In this document: piece by piece, positions 1-6,923 of the stretch
Numbering within the stretch: the stretch's first letter is position 1
Layout of the letters: every line of letters starts with the position of its first letter
Assembly (NCBI RefSeq): GCF_025642155.1
Contig: NZ_CP106798.1
Coordinates: 3,348,001-3,412,000 of the forward strand
Direction: 5' to 3'
DNA length: 64,000 nt
Source of the DNA: Streptomyces sp. HUAS 15-9
Lineage (GTDB): Bacteria; Actinomycetota; Actinomycetes; Streptomycetales; Streptomycetaceae
Notes under the pieces: model-generated
What the model saw: only the letters and a program-made list of their open reading frames with translations
Told to the model about the DNA's origin: nothing
Database searches by the model: none
Position numbers and translations under genes: made by a program

Positions 1-80
1 GGCTCGCCGAGTCCGCCGAGTACGGGGCAATGGGACGCCGTCTGATCGGCCGTGCGAGGGCCTCTTTGGACCGCGCGTAG
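1..80 (+). CDS. C-terminal end of a DUF5753 (Scr1-family) regulator, cut by the window edge
   Basis: Reading from base 3, the frame encodes about 25 residues and stops at TAG 78-80. The visible pattern (A-x-Y-G-x-x-x-R-R-L-I-x-R-A) matches the last part of the DUF5753 protein at 2516-3136 (A-S-Y-G-D-A-A-R-K-L-L-T-R-A). DUF5753 is the C-terminal domain of Scr1-family, antitoxin-like XRE regulators of Streptomyces, which usually sit directly upstream of DUF397 genes, as here. Only the tail is visible, so the presence of a helix-turn-helix cannot be judged. Confidence 0.5.
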   Translation, partial: LAESAEYGAMGRRLIGRARASLDRA

Positions 81-167
81 GCAATCAGCCGCAAGCACAG
101 GATCCGCGTGCGCAATCACGCGCAATCGCTACGCGGGTAAGCAATTGCACTGCCTAACGTCCTGGTC

Positions 168-398
168 ATGGCAATGCCCGACACGACCTTCGCTCAGGCT
201 CCGCAACCGAAAGCAGCGGGGGCCCTCTTTGTTGACCGGCCATTGATGACTCTGCGTGTCTCTCACGACTCCGGGCAGACCTGGGAACCCGAACAGGCCG
301 TGTTCGAGAGTGACGGCCTGGCCCCCTTGGTCACCTCGGAATGGCCGCCTTGCCAGTGCGCACGCTGCGCTCGACGCGATGGGGCCTCCAACCGCTGA
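168..398 (+). CDS. small conserved hypothetical protein of the DUF397/DUF6879 neighbourhood
   Basis: This is a 76-aa frame with no recognised domain. The part after residue 27 (an L-R-V-x-H-D-x-G stretch, then E-W-P-P-C-x-C-x-R-C near the end) looks like a real, Cys-containing small Streptomyces protein. Three cysteines near the C-terminus (C-Q-C-A-R-C) could bind metal. There is no clear Shine-Dalgarno before ATG 168; ATG 174 or ATG 246 are alternative starts, the last giving a 50-aa product. It lies between a DUF5753 tail and a DUF397 gene, so it probably belongs to the same accessory cluster. Its function is unknown. Confidence 0.45.
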   Translation: MAMPDTTFAQAPQPKAAGALFVDRPLMTLRVSHDSGQTWEPEQAVFESDGLAPLVTSEWPPCQCARCARRDGASNR

Positions 399-490
399 GA
401 GCGGTTTGCTTCCCCCTCCACGAACTCCCGCCCGTCACGGGTGGCGGCGGTCAGTCATGGCCGTGATCAGCTGAGCAGGAAGGTGCAGTG

Positions 491-715
491 ATGCTGGACG
501 GAACCAAGCTGTACGGGCTCGACATCAGCGGGGCCTCCTTCGTGAAGGCGTGCGGAGGTCCCTGCACCGAGGGATGCGTGACCCTGGCGCGGATCGGCGA
601 CGGCGCCTGGGCACTGGGTGACAGCAAGCGGCCTGAGGCGGAGCCGCTGCGGTTCACAACGGAGGAACTGAACGCGGCCGGCATCGACCCGGCGCGATTC
701 GGCATGTCCGTCTGA
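491..715 (+). CDS. DUF397 domain protein
   Basis: A 74-aa protein made almost wholly of a DUF397 domain: a central C-V-x-L-A-R-I-G-D-G-A-W-A-L-G-D-S-K core and a terminal segment where residues just before the end contain the usual phenylalanine. In Streptomyces, DUF397 proteins are the small partner of Scr1-type XRE regulators (the Scr1/Scr2 toxin-antitoxin-like pairs). AGGAAGG at 478-484 sits 6-7 bases before ATG 491, which I prefer to the adjacent GTG 488. No complete XRE regulator is visible upstream; only the tail of one at 1-80 may be its partner. Confidence 0.8.
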   Translation: MLDGTKLYGLDISGASFVKACGGPCTEGCVTLARIGDGAWALGDSKRPEAEPLRFTTEELNAAGIDPARFGMSV

Positions 716-803
716 CCCTCCCCTCTCCAGCCGGTCCCGGCCGAACACCGCCTCGGATCGGGACCGGCTGCCCATCGCACTCAAGACCGAACGGGTTCCC
801 GCG

Positions 804-1271
804 ATGCACCATCACGGCTATCTGTGGATCGGCCCCAAAGAACGCTTCGACGATGACGCCATGCGACGTCCGCCGCATCCGGGTCACCCGCCGGCCGGAA
901 GCAGACCGGAACTTCTTCAGCGCTACCGCGAGGTGGCTGCGGGGTTCCCGTCCTCGGAGCTGCCGCCGCTGGAAACGGCGTACTGGCTCGTCAAACCGCG
1001 TTCCCTGATCCGGGGCACGTGGGATGACGCCAAGGAAGCAGCAACCTGGCTCGGGGCGCGCGTGGCCGAGTACGCGCCCCGGTTCGCTTCCGAGAGGGAG
1101 CGCGAGATCACCGGCCTGGCGTTGCTGGTCAATTCGGTTGCTGGGAGGCTTGGTTCGGGGAGTGACGTGTCGCTGGGCTTCTACCTCGAACGCCCCTCGT
1201 ATCTGTCGCTCGCAGTGGTGACGTGTTCCCCGAATCGGTCCAACCCTGAACTTGCCTGTCCAGTCCCGTAG
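804..1271 (+). CDS. hypothetical protein, accessory cluster
   Basis: A 155-aa frame with no recognised family. The N-terminal two thirds look coding (Y-R-E-V-A-A-G, then L-P-P-L-E-T-A-Y-W-L-V-K-P, then a helical W-x-x-A-K-E-A segment). The block around residues 39-67 recurs as a degenerate copy at 2420-2506, which supports its being a genuine gene that was partly duplicated. ATG 804 lacks an obvious ribosome binding site. The last 40 residues are less convincing. It is followed after 27 bases by the first DUF6879 gene. Confidence 0.5.
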   Translation: MHHHGYLWIGPKERFDDDAMRRPPHPGHPPAGSRPELLQRYREVAAGFPSSELPPLETAYWLVKPRSLIRGTWDDAKEAATWLGARVAEYAPRFASEREREITGLALLVNSVAGRLGSGSDVSLGFYLERPSYLSLAVVTCSPNRSNPELACPVP

Positions 1272-1298
1272 TCGTAGACAAGGAAGTGAGTACCGAAC

Positions 1299-1814
1299 GT
1301 GCTCTTGGATGGCGACGCGTGGCGCAGGACATTCGACGCGTACGAACGTGACGCATGGCGATTCGAGGCTCAGCCGACCTACACCATGCCCAGGGAAGCT
1401 GAGAACGTCGCCCGCTTCCTCCGAGGGGAACCGAAGCCTGTGGACCACAACGCACGCTGGCATGAACGCGTACGCGACTATGTGACATCAGGGCGGACTA
1501 TCGGGCGGGTACGGGTCGTGCAGCGGCCATTGACGGGCTATCAGCGGTACCAGTTCGCATGGGGAATTCCCGGCAACGTCGAAGCCGGCGAGGACATCCG
1601 GATTCTGGATGTCTCACAGGTGGACTGCGGGCTTCCTCTGACAAGGACCGACTGGTGGTTGTTCGACGAGATGCGCGTCGTGCATCTGAACTACCGGCCG
1701 GACGGGACACAGATCAGCCGGGAGTTGTTCGCGGGTGACATCGGCCCGTACTTGGAGTGGAAGCGTGTCGCGCTGGCTCACTCGGTGCCGTTCGCCGCGT
1801 ACGCAGAGCAGTGA
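1299..1814 (+). CDS. DUF6879 family protein (copy 1)
   Basis: A 171-aa protein of the DUF6879 family, cytosolic, function unknown. Family marks: an N-terminal L-D-G-D-A-W-R-x-x-F segment, A-W-R-F-E with T-Y-x-M-P, a central G-R-V-R-V-V-x-x-P-L-T-x-Y-x-R-Y-x-F, then A-G-E-D-I-R, and a C-terminal W-W-L-F-D and L-N-Y-R-P-D-G-T-Q. GTG 1299 is the only start downstream of an in-frame stop at 1287, with AAGGAAG about 10 bases upstream. DUF6879 genes typically accompany Scr1/DUF397-type regulators; here three paralogues lie within 2.5 kb. Confidence 0.8.
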   Translation: MLLDGDAWRRTFDAYERDAWRFEAQPTYTMPREAENVARFLRGEPKPVDHNARWHERVRDYVTSGRTIGRVRVVQRPLTGYQRYQFAWGIPGNVEAGEDIRILDVSQVDCGLPLTRTDWWLFDEMRVVHLNYRPDGTQISRELFAGDIGPYLEWKRVALAHSVPFAAYAEQ

Positions 1815-1858
1815 GTTAGATCACTGGTTCCGAACAAGAATCCTGAAGGAGGCCATTC

Positions 1859-2404
1859 ATGCTCAATTCTGGCTCTGACCCCGTGGACCTGGACGGTGAA
1901 GCCTGGCGGGCGAAGTTCCAGGACTTCCAGAGCGAGGCATGGCGGCTCGAAACGCTGCCTGAATACCGGGTTCCTCAGGAGGAAGAAGAGATCCGAGCCT
2001 ATCTGGCCGGCGAACGTATCGACCCCCACACGTACTCGGATGCGTACACCGAGGACCTCGGGAGGGTGCGTCGCGAAGGCAAGAGCAAGGGGCGCGTGCA
2101 CATCGTCACACGCCCTCTCACCACGTACCTTCAGTACGAGTTCATGCACTACCGCCCCCATGTATGGGCGGGCGACGACATCCGGATCATGGACGTGACC
2201 GACCGCGAAAACCCTCTGGCGGGCGTCCAAGATTTCTGGGTGTTCGACAAGAAGGAAGTCGTCCTCATGCACTACGAGGCGGACGGCACACAGATCAGCC
2301 GGGAAGTTCACGAGGGTGACGTGACGCCCTTCATGGAGTATCAGCGCATCGCGCTGGCTGAGTCGGTGCCCTTTGACGAGTACGTGAAGTCTCTTACCGT
2401 TTGA
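1859..2404 (+). CDS. DUF6879 family protein (copy 2)
   Basis: A 181-aa paralogue of the proteins at 1299 and 3234. It keeps the family pattern (V-D-L-D-G-E-A-W, A-W-R-L-E with Y-R-V-P, R-V-H-I-V-T-R-P-L-T-T-Y, W-A-G-D-D-I-R, F-W-V-F-D-K-K, D-G-T-Q-I-S-R-E-V). ATG 1859 has a strong GAAGGAGG. The leader just upstream (ctggttccg ... ctgaaggagg) is nearly repeated upstream of copy 3, showing that gene and leader were duplicated together. Function unknown. Confidence 0.8.
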   Translation: MLNSGSDPVDLDGEAWRAKFQDFQSEAWRLETLPEYRVPQEEEEIRAYLAGERIDPHTYSDAYTEDLGRVRREGKSKGRVHIVTRPLTTYLQYEFMHYRPHVWAGDDIRIMDVTDRENPLAGVQDFWVFDKKEVVLMHYEADGTQISREVHEGDVTPFMEYQRIALAESVPFDEYVKSLTV

Positions 2405-2419
2405 GCTGGAGGAGCCAGC

Positions 2420-2506
2420 TACCGCGAGGTCGCCGCGGAGCTCTCGATCGTGGATCTGCCGCTACTGGAAACGGCGCACTGGCTCGTCAAACCGCCTTTC
2501 GACTAA
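2420..2506 (+). pseudogene. scrap duplicated from the 804-1271 gene
   Basis: 28 codons plus TAA with no start codon. The translation runs Y-R-E-V-A-A-E-L-S-I-V-D-L-P-L-L-E-T-A-H-W-L-V-K-P and aligns with Y-R-E-V-A-A-G-F-P-S-S-E-L-P-P-L-E-T-A-Y-W-L-V-K-P inside the 804-1271 product. It sits immediately between DUF6879 copy 2 and the DUF5753 gene, and its end (taaggagaaa) supplies the ribosome binding site of the latter. It marks the edge of a local segmental duplication. Confidence 0.75.
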
Positions 2507-2515
2507 GGAGAAAGA

Positions 2516-3136
2516 GTGACCAGCCTGACTCCATGGCAGCAGCGGCCGTCCACCGGCACGGAAGACATCCAGGATGAAGTGATCTCCTGGTACCAGCAGG
2601 CGCGGCATGGCAGGGCTTACATCCCCACCATGATCTGGGGGACGCTTCAGACCGAGGCCTACGCGACAGTCATCCTCCGCCAGGTCGTCGATTTTCTCGG
2701 GGTTCCGGACGATGTGCCCGTGGGCGTGGCCAAGCGGATGGAGCGGCAGCAGGTGTTGTACGACGGGGAGCATCACTATGAGGTGATCCTCGGCGAACAA
2801 GCCCTGTACACGAACGTCGGAGGGCCGGAGGTCATGCGGGAGCAGATCGCACGGCTCCTTCGGGACCAAGATCTCCCCTCGCTCTCCCTTGGCATCCTCT
2901 CCGCTACCGCGGAGGTGGGTATCGTTCCCATGCCCGCCTTCGACATGAACGGCGATGGCCGAGTGGACTACGAACTCGTGTCCTGCGGCGTGGAAATCAC
3001 CGAGTCTGCCGAACTCGCCTTGCATGACAAGGCCTTCGAGGCCCTGCGCAATGCCGCGTCCTACGGGGACGCGGCCCGGAAACTGCTCACCAGAGCCCTC
3101 GGTTTCTGGGGCGACTGCGATTCCGCCTCGGGGTAG
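2516..3136 (+). CDS. DUF5753 protein lacking the helix-turn-helix (Scr1-family, truncated form)
   Basis: A 206-aa protein that is essentially a stand-alone DUF5753 domain: W-Y-Q-Q-A-R-x-G-R-A-Y-I-P, then L-Q-T-E-A-Y-A near residue 43, R-M-E-R-Q-Q-V-L-Y near residue 77, E-Q-A-L-Y-x-N-V-G-G, V-M-R-E-Q-I near residue 110. In full-length Scr1-type regulators an XRE DNA-binding domain of about 80 residues precedes this block; here only about 20 residues do, and GTG 2516 has AAGGAGAAA directly upstream. So this form probably does not bind DNA alone; it may hetero-oligomerise or bind a ligand (inference). Confidence 0.75.
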   Translation: MTSLTPWQQRPSTGTEDIQDEVISWYQQARHGRAYIPTMIWGTLQTEAYATVILRQVVDFLGVPDDVPVGVAKRMERQQVLYDGEHHYEVILGEQALYTNVGGPEVMREQIARLLRDQDLPSLSLGILSATAEVGIVPMPAFDMNGDGRVDYELVSCGVEITESAELALHDKAFEALRNAASYGDAARKLLTRALGFWGDCDSASG

Positions 3137-3233
3137 CCGGGATGCCTTCGGACGAAACGCCAGTGGAGGGCCGTACAGGCGCCGCCGTGACGACAAGTGC
3201 TGGTTCCGGAAGACATTCTGAAGGAGGACACCC

Positions 3234-3770
3234 ATGTCCGAGGCCAGCTCTGCCCCCGTGTACCTGGACGGCGACGAGTGGAAGTCGTATTTCCGTGACT
3301 TCAAGCGTTCCGCGTTCCGGCTCGAAGTGCACCAGACGTACACCATGCCCGCCGAGGCCGAGACCTTCCGGGCCTTCCTCGCCGGAAAGCCGATTCCAGA
3401 AGGCTTCAACGAGACCTGGCACCGGACCATCCAAGGGCACGTGGCGGCAGGGCGCACTATGACCCGCGCGAAGATCGTTCGTCAGCCGCTCACGCCGTAC
3501 AGCCGCTATCTCTTCGCGTGGGGCATCGCGGGGAACGTCACAGCTGGGGAGGACTACCGAATCGTTGACCTCACCGACCAGCCGGATCCGGATCTGCCTG
3601 AACAGGACTTCTGGATGTTCGACGAGACGACGGTCGTTCACCTCAACTACCGCCCGGACGGAACGCAGATCAATCGGGAGCTGATCCGGGAGCCGGACAT
3701 CGGCAAGTATCTCGCGTGGCGCGATCTCGCTTCGGAGAGTGGCGTTCCGTTCCGTGACTATCAAACCTGA
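3234..3770 (+). CDS. DUF6879 family protein (copy 3)
   Basis: A 178-aa DUF6879 protein, closest by eye to copy 1 (shared Q-T-Y-T-M-P, F-A-W-G-I-x-G-N-V-x-A-G-E-D, V-V-H-L-N-Y-R-P-D-G-T-Q-I). ATG 3234 has GAAGGAGG about 8 bases upstream, and its leader matches the leader of copy 2. It follows the DUF5753 gene by 97 bases and is followed after 29 bases by a 51-aa ORF, so it may end a short operon that includes that ORF. Confidence 0.8.
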   Translation: MSEASSAPVYLDGDEWKSYFRDFKRSAFRLEVHQTYTMPAEAETFRAFLAGKPIPEGFNETWHRTIQGHVAAGRTMTRAKIVRQPLTPYSRYLFAWGIAGNVTAGEDYRIVDLTDQPDPDLPEQDFWMFDETTVVHLNYRPDGTQINRELIREPDIGKYLAWRDLASESGVPFRDYQT

Positions 3771-3799
3771 TTCAGCACGTATCGCCTATAGGAGGGTGA

Positions 3800-3955
3800 A
3801 TGGGGCAAACCCCGCATGAGAAGTACCCGCCCGAGGGCAAGCCCCTGGGCCGCGGCCCCGGCTACGAGTCGAAGACACCGGTCGCCTACTCCACTGAGAC
3901 CCCTGCGGCACGCAAGCTGTGGTGGCGGATCCGCGCAGTGCTGAAGTGGCCGTAA
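3800..3955 (+). CDS. 51-aa basic, proline-rich small protein
   Basis: ATG 3800 is preceded by ATAGGAGGGTGA, a near-ideal Shine-Dalgarno, and the frame runs 51 codons to TAA 3953-3955. The product is rich in Pro, Gly, Lys and Arg and ends in a helical W-W-R-I-R-A-V-L-K-W-P, an amphipathic, Trp-rich cationic tail. No family is recognised. It lies directly downstream of DUF6879 copy 3 and before a long hairpin, so it is probably the last gene of that transcript. Confidence 0.5.
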   Translation: MGQTPHEKYPPEGKPLGRGPGYESKTPVAYSTETPAARKLWWRIRAVLKWP

Positions 3956-4014
3956 AGGGCGCGCCGTCAGACGCGCTGACGTACCGACCAGGGCGTCTTC
4001 CACAAGAAACCCGC

Positions 4015-4068
4015 CTCCTGGATTGCTCGTCTGCCGGTCGAAGCGACGGCAGACGAGCAGTCCAGGAG
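4015..4068 (+). terminator. long hairpin after the DUF6879/small-ORF transcript
   Basis: Arms 4015-4036 and 4047-4068 form a 22-bp stem with one G-T wobble and a 10-base loop. No U-tract follows. It is the strongest inverted repeat of the accessory region and separates the small ORF from the truncated nuclease gene. Confidence 0.65.
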
Positions 4069-4233
4069 TTTGATGACGTCCGGTCTCAGTAGGTTTACGA
4101 GCGCCAGAGTTGGCGGTGAACGTCTGGCCTTTCACGTCCCTTCTCGCTGTCACGCCCTCCGCGCGGCGGATCGCGCGCCATAGGTCCGCCGTCCGTCAGC
4201 GGCTACACACTCGAACGGCGTGAGGCCTGCCTG

Positions 4234-5271
4234 ATGTTCGCCGTGCTGATCAGCGTCGACCGGATCGACAACGGCAAGGTCACACACATCGGCGACGCGA
4301 CGTTCCTCGTCCGCCATGAAACGAAGCTGGCCAACAGTTACAAGAACACGATGCGCGAGGTCCTCGCCGTCAGTGCCCTGACGATCGACTCCACCCTGGG
4401 AACCGTAACGCTGGATTCCTGGAACTCGGACTGCGCACCGAACTGCAAGGTCGAATACTCGTCCTCCTTCGACGGCGCAACGACATGGACGGGGCTGTCC
4501 GACCACCACTGGGCAGCGGCGAGCAAGACGACCACGTGGACGAAGCCGGACGAGGGAACAGAGCAGAACTTCGACCGGAAGTTCTGGCTGGACTTCAAGC
4601 CGTCCGCCGCAACCGGGTCGCTGAAGATCACCCAACCGACCGTCACCTACTTCGACCAGGTCAGGTGCGACAACTCGGTATATGTGAACAACTCGACGGG
4701 CTGTGTGTTCAAAAAGCACATCCCGAAGTTCACCCTCAACACCGCGAAATATCCGGTCGCAGCCGCCTACTACTGGCTGCTGCGGGAGCAGCTGCCCTCC
4801 CATCCGGGCAGCGAGAAGGAGAGAAAGCCGCTGCACCGGGAGATCAACGACTCCGTGCGCCAGGGGAACCGGAACACGATCTGCCCCACGTCGTGGGAGA
4901 CGAACAGCAAGGCCACACCGGAGGCCACCAAGCCGGGCACGTCGGGCGTGGACTGCGACGAGTTCCCCTTCGCCGCCACCAAGGAAAGCGGCGGCCAGTT
5001 CGTCAAAAACGGTGATGAATGCGTTCAGCTGTACGCCCAGAAGAACACCGACGGCAAGTGGCGCCTGTACTTCGACGAACGCTACCCCGACCCCACGTGG
5101 AAGGAGGTGTGCGGTCGCGCGTCCATGTCGGCCAAGCAGAACCAGGGACTCGGCGGCCGGCTCGGAAACTTCTACACGAAGGCGCGGGTCGCCGACGACG
5201 ACGCGTTCTACATCGAGGCACCGGGGCTGGAGGGGTGCACCATCGGCGAGGTGTGTGAGGTCCGCCCGTAG
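4234..5271 (+). CDS. NucA/NucB-type deoxyribonuclease domain protein, 5'-truncated
   Basis: The C-terminal half carries the NucA/NucB signature C-D-E-F-P-F-A-A-T-K-E (about residues 235-245), the conserved core of this secreted DNase family. The N-terminal half is a beta-rich domain with paired cysteines. ATG 4234 has no ribosome binding site, there is no signal peptide, and the open frame continues upstream to 4120 without a start; residues encoded just before ATG (about 4195-4233) still look coding. The simplest reading is a gene that lost its 5' end and signal peptide. It faces the SMI1/KNR4 gene, with a shared terminator between them. Confidence 0.65.
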   Translation: MFAVLISVDRIDNGKVTHIGDATFLVRHETKLANSYKNTMREVLAVSALTIDSTLGTVTLDSWNSDCAPNCKVEYSSSFDGATTWTGLSDHHWAAASKTTTWTKPDEGTEQNFDRKFWLDFKPSAATGSLKITQPTVTYFDQVRCDNSVYVNNSTGCVFKKHIPKFTLNTAKYPVAAAYYWLLREQLPSHPGSEKERKPLHREINDSVRQGNRNTICPTSWETNSKATPEATKPGTSGVDCDEFPFAATKESGGQFVKNGDECVQLYAQKNTDGKWRLYFDERYPDPTWKEVCGRASMSAKQNQGLGGRLGNFYTKARVADDDAFYIEAPGLEGCTIGEVCEVRP

Positions 5272-5288
5272 CTGACACAGTGGAATGA

Positions 5289-5327
5289 GAAGGGGCCGAC
5301 GGGGATGTTCGACTCGTCGGCCCCTTC
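5289..5327. terminator. bidirectional terminator between nuclease and SMI1 genes
   Basis: A perfect 13-bp stem (5289-5301 with 5315-5327) around a 13-base loop, lying in the 69-bp gap between the convergent stop codons at 5271 and 5341. Confidence 0.8.
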
Positions 5328-5340
5328 CGCCAGTCCATAC

Positions 5341-6036
5341 CTAGCACACGATCTCCCAGTCGAGTGCGCCGTCCAGAACTCTCGGCACGTAGACAACCGT
5401 TCCCACAGCGACCGGCCGGGCCGTCTCCAGCGCTTCGACCAGAGAGGTGAACATGGCAGTCACACTGGGCCACACCACAGCGCTCGGGTCCACGGCGTCC
5501 GGTTCGATCCGGCGGACAGCCCCGTGCGTCGCCCCCTGTCGGTGGTCGACGATCAAGTCGTGTCCCGATTCCGTCGAGGATGCGAAGGGGACCCACCGGA
5601 TGTGGCAGGTAGTGGGAGCCGGCACGAGACCCAAGTCCTCGGTCGAGTAGACAGTCGTTCCGTCACCGACGATGTCGAGTTCGTACCCTTCCGCGACGGT
5701 GAACCAGTGGACCTCGTCCTCGTCCTCCTCGTCGAGGCTCCACGCGACCTTCCGTTCCATGTCGCGCTGGCCGACGGCCATGTCTTTCGCCGCGTTCGGG
5801 GCATAGCCGCCCGGCAGAAGAAACCCGGCACGAGAGGGGCCTGTCGTGGCTGCGGCTCCATCATGCCGTTTCAGCCAGGTGACGACGTCGTGGTGCAGAT
5901 CGATCAAATACTCGCCGATCTTGCTGATATCACCTTGCACGGCAGGAGGGTTCAACGCCGCGAAGTCAGCAGGGGCATTCGCTTCGAGCCAGGCGTCGAG
6001 CCGTTCCAGAACTCGGATGAGGAGGTCATCGGTCAT
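5341..6036 (-). CDS. SMI1/KNR4 (SUKH-superfamily) protein
   Basis: A 231-aa protein resembling SMI1/KNR4: an N-terminal helix (L-L-I-R-V-L-E-R-L-D-A-W-L), A-L-N-P-P-A, W-L-K-R-H-D-G-A and F-L-L-P-G-G-Y in the order expected. Bacterial SUKH proteins often act as immunity proteins to polymorphic nuclease toxins, others are of unknown role. ATG 6036 is chosen because the family start fits; an upstream ATG at 6090 would add 18 unlikely residues. The convergent neighbour is a truncated NucA/NucB-type nuclease, so a toxin/immunity relation is possible but unproven. Confidence 0.7.
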   Translation of the reverse strand: MTDDLLIRVLERLDAWLEANAPADFAALNPPAVQGDISKIGEYLIDLHHDVVTWLKRHDGAAATTGPSRAGFLLPGGYAPNAAKDMAVGQRDMERKVAWSLDEEDEDEVHWFTVAEGYELDIVGDGTTVYSTEDLGLVPAPTTCHIRWVPFASSTESGHDLIVDHRQGATHGAVRRIEPDAVDPSAVVWPSVTAMFTSLVEALETARPVAVGTVVYVPRVLDGALDWEIVC

Positions 6037-6092
6037 GGCGACGAGCCTATTGCCAGGCTGTCGCCGGAACTCTAGCCCCCAGCACATCATTC

Positions 6093-6314
6093 TTGAGGGG
6101 GCGGGTCCTGCGCGGGGGCCTGTGGCGGATGGTTCCCGCCCGGGCCAATGGGCAGCCCGCCCTCGTCGTCCACAAGCATGTGGGTGGCGGCGTGTACGAG
6201 GCTTACGGCGTCCAGGTTCTGACGCTGATCGGGGCTCGGATCGCTCGTATCACGGCCTTCAATGATCCCACTCTGGTGCCGGCCTTTGGTCTTGAGGTCA
6301 CGGTCACCGTCTGA
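6093..6314 (+). pseudogene. C-terminal scrap of an ECF-type sigma factor (SnoaL-like domain)
   Basis: About 73 codons read like the extreme C-terminus of long Streptomyces ECF sigma factors with a SnoaL-like domain: W-R-M-V-P-x-R-A-N-G-Q-P-A, G-V-Y-E-A-x-G-V-Q-V-L-T-L, then R-I-A-R-I-T-A-F-x-D-P-x-L-V-P-A-F-G-L. The sigma-2 and sigma-4 regions are missing, and there is no proper start (TTG 6093 without a ribosome binding site). It marks the boundary between the accessory block and the core genes. Confidence 0.6.
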
Positions 6315-6366
6315 GCGACGTCGGCGTTAGCCTCTGGGTATCGGATAGAGGTATGAGGAGGCGGGC

Positions 6367-6669
6367 ATGGCTAGGGTTCCCAGTTCGGTGATTGCCGCGG
6401 GCGGGCTTGTCGGGGGGTACGGCGTTGCCCGCTGGACCAAGAAGCGGCCGCTGGGCGGGGTCGTCCTGGCCGTTGCCGGTGCCGCTGCCGCTCAGCAGTG
6501 GCGGGCTCAGGCCGGTGCGAAGGCCGCGGGGGCGCTGAGCGCCGCGTATGTCGCCGCCTTCGCCGGGTCGCACCCGCTGGCCAAGAAGGTCGGCGCCTGG
6601 CCGTCCGTTCTCGGCGTCGCCAGCGCCGTCGCGGTGGCCTCCTGGGCCGTCGCCGACCGCCGGGCCTGA
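6367..6669 (+). CDS. small conserved membrane protein, unknown function
   Basis: A 100-aa protein with ATG 6367 and GAGGAGG about 8 bases upstream. It is rich in Ala, Gly and Val with two or three likely membrane-inserted stretches (around residues 6-20, 29-42 and 80-95) and basic residues between them (R-W-T-K-K-R-P). The type is familiar from Streptomyces cores, but no function is assigned. Confidence 0.7.
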   Translation: MARVPSSVIAAGGLVGGYGVARWTKKRPLGGVVLAVAGAAAAQQWRAQAGAKAAGALSAAYVAAFAGSHPLAKKVGAWPSVLGVASAVAVASWAVADRRA

Positions 6670-6923
6670 CGGCAGGCGCACTCGGGGGGCGACCACGGGC
6701 GCCTGAGTTTCTGTTATCGGCTCCCGCCCCGGCCCGTCTCCCAGGCATGCACCTGACTCGAGAGATCAGCCGCCGGAGCATGCGGAAGGCCACGGGAGCC
6801 GGGCCACCGTCGTGGGTGGGGCCGGCGGCACCGCCACCCCTGCCGTGGCCACGAGCACCGGGAGCGCGGCTTGGGGGAGGCACGACTGCCCGCAGCCGTG
6901 GCGGCCGGGCGGCCCTGGCCGGA

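Noticed and set aside
3142..3462. A 106-codon plus-strand frame starting before DUF6879 copy 3
   Set aside because: It overlaps the DUF6879 gene in another frame and loses coding character. The DUF6879 start has the clear ribosome binding site.
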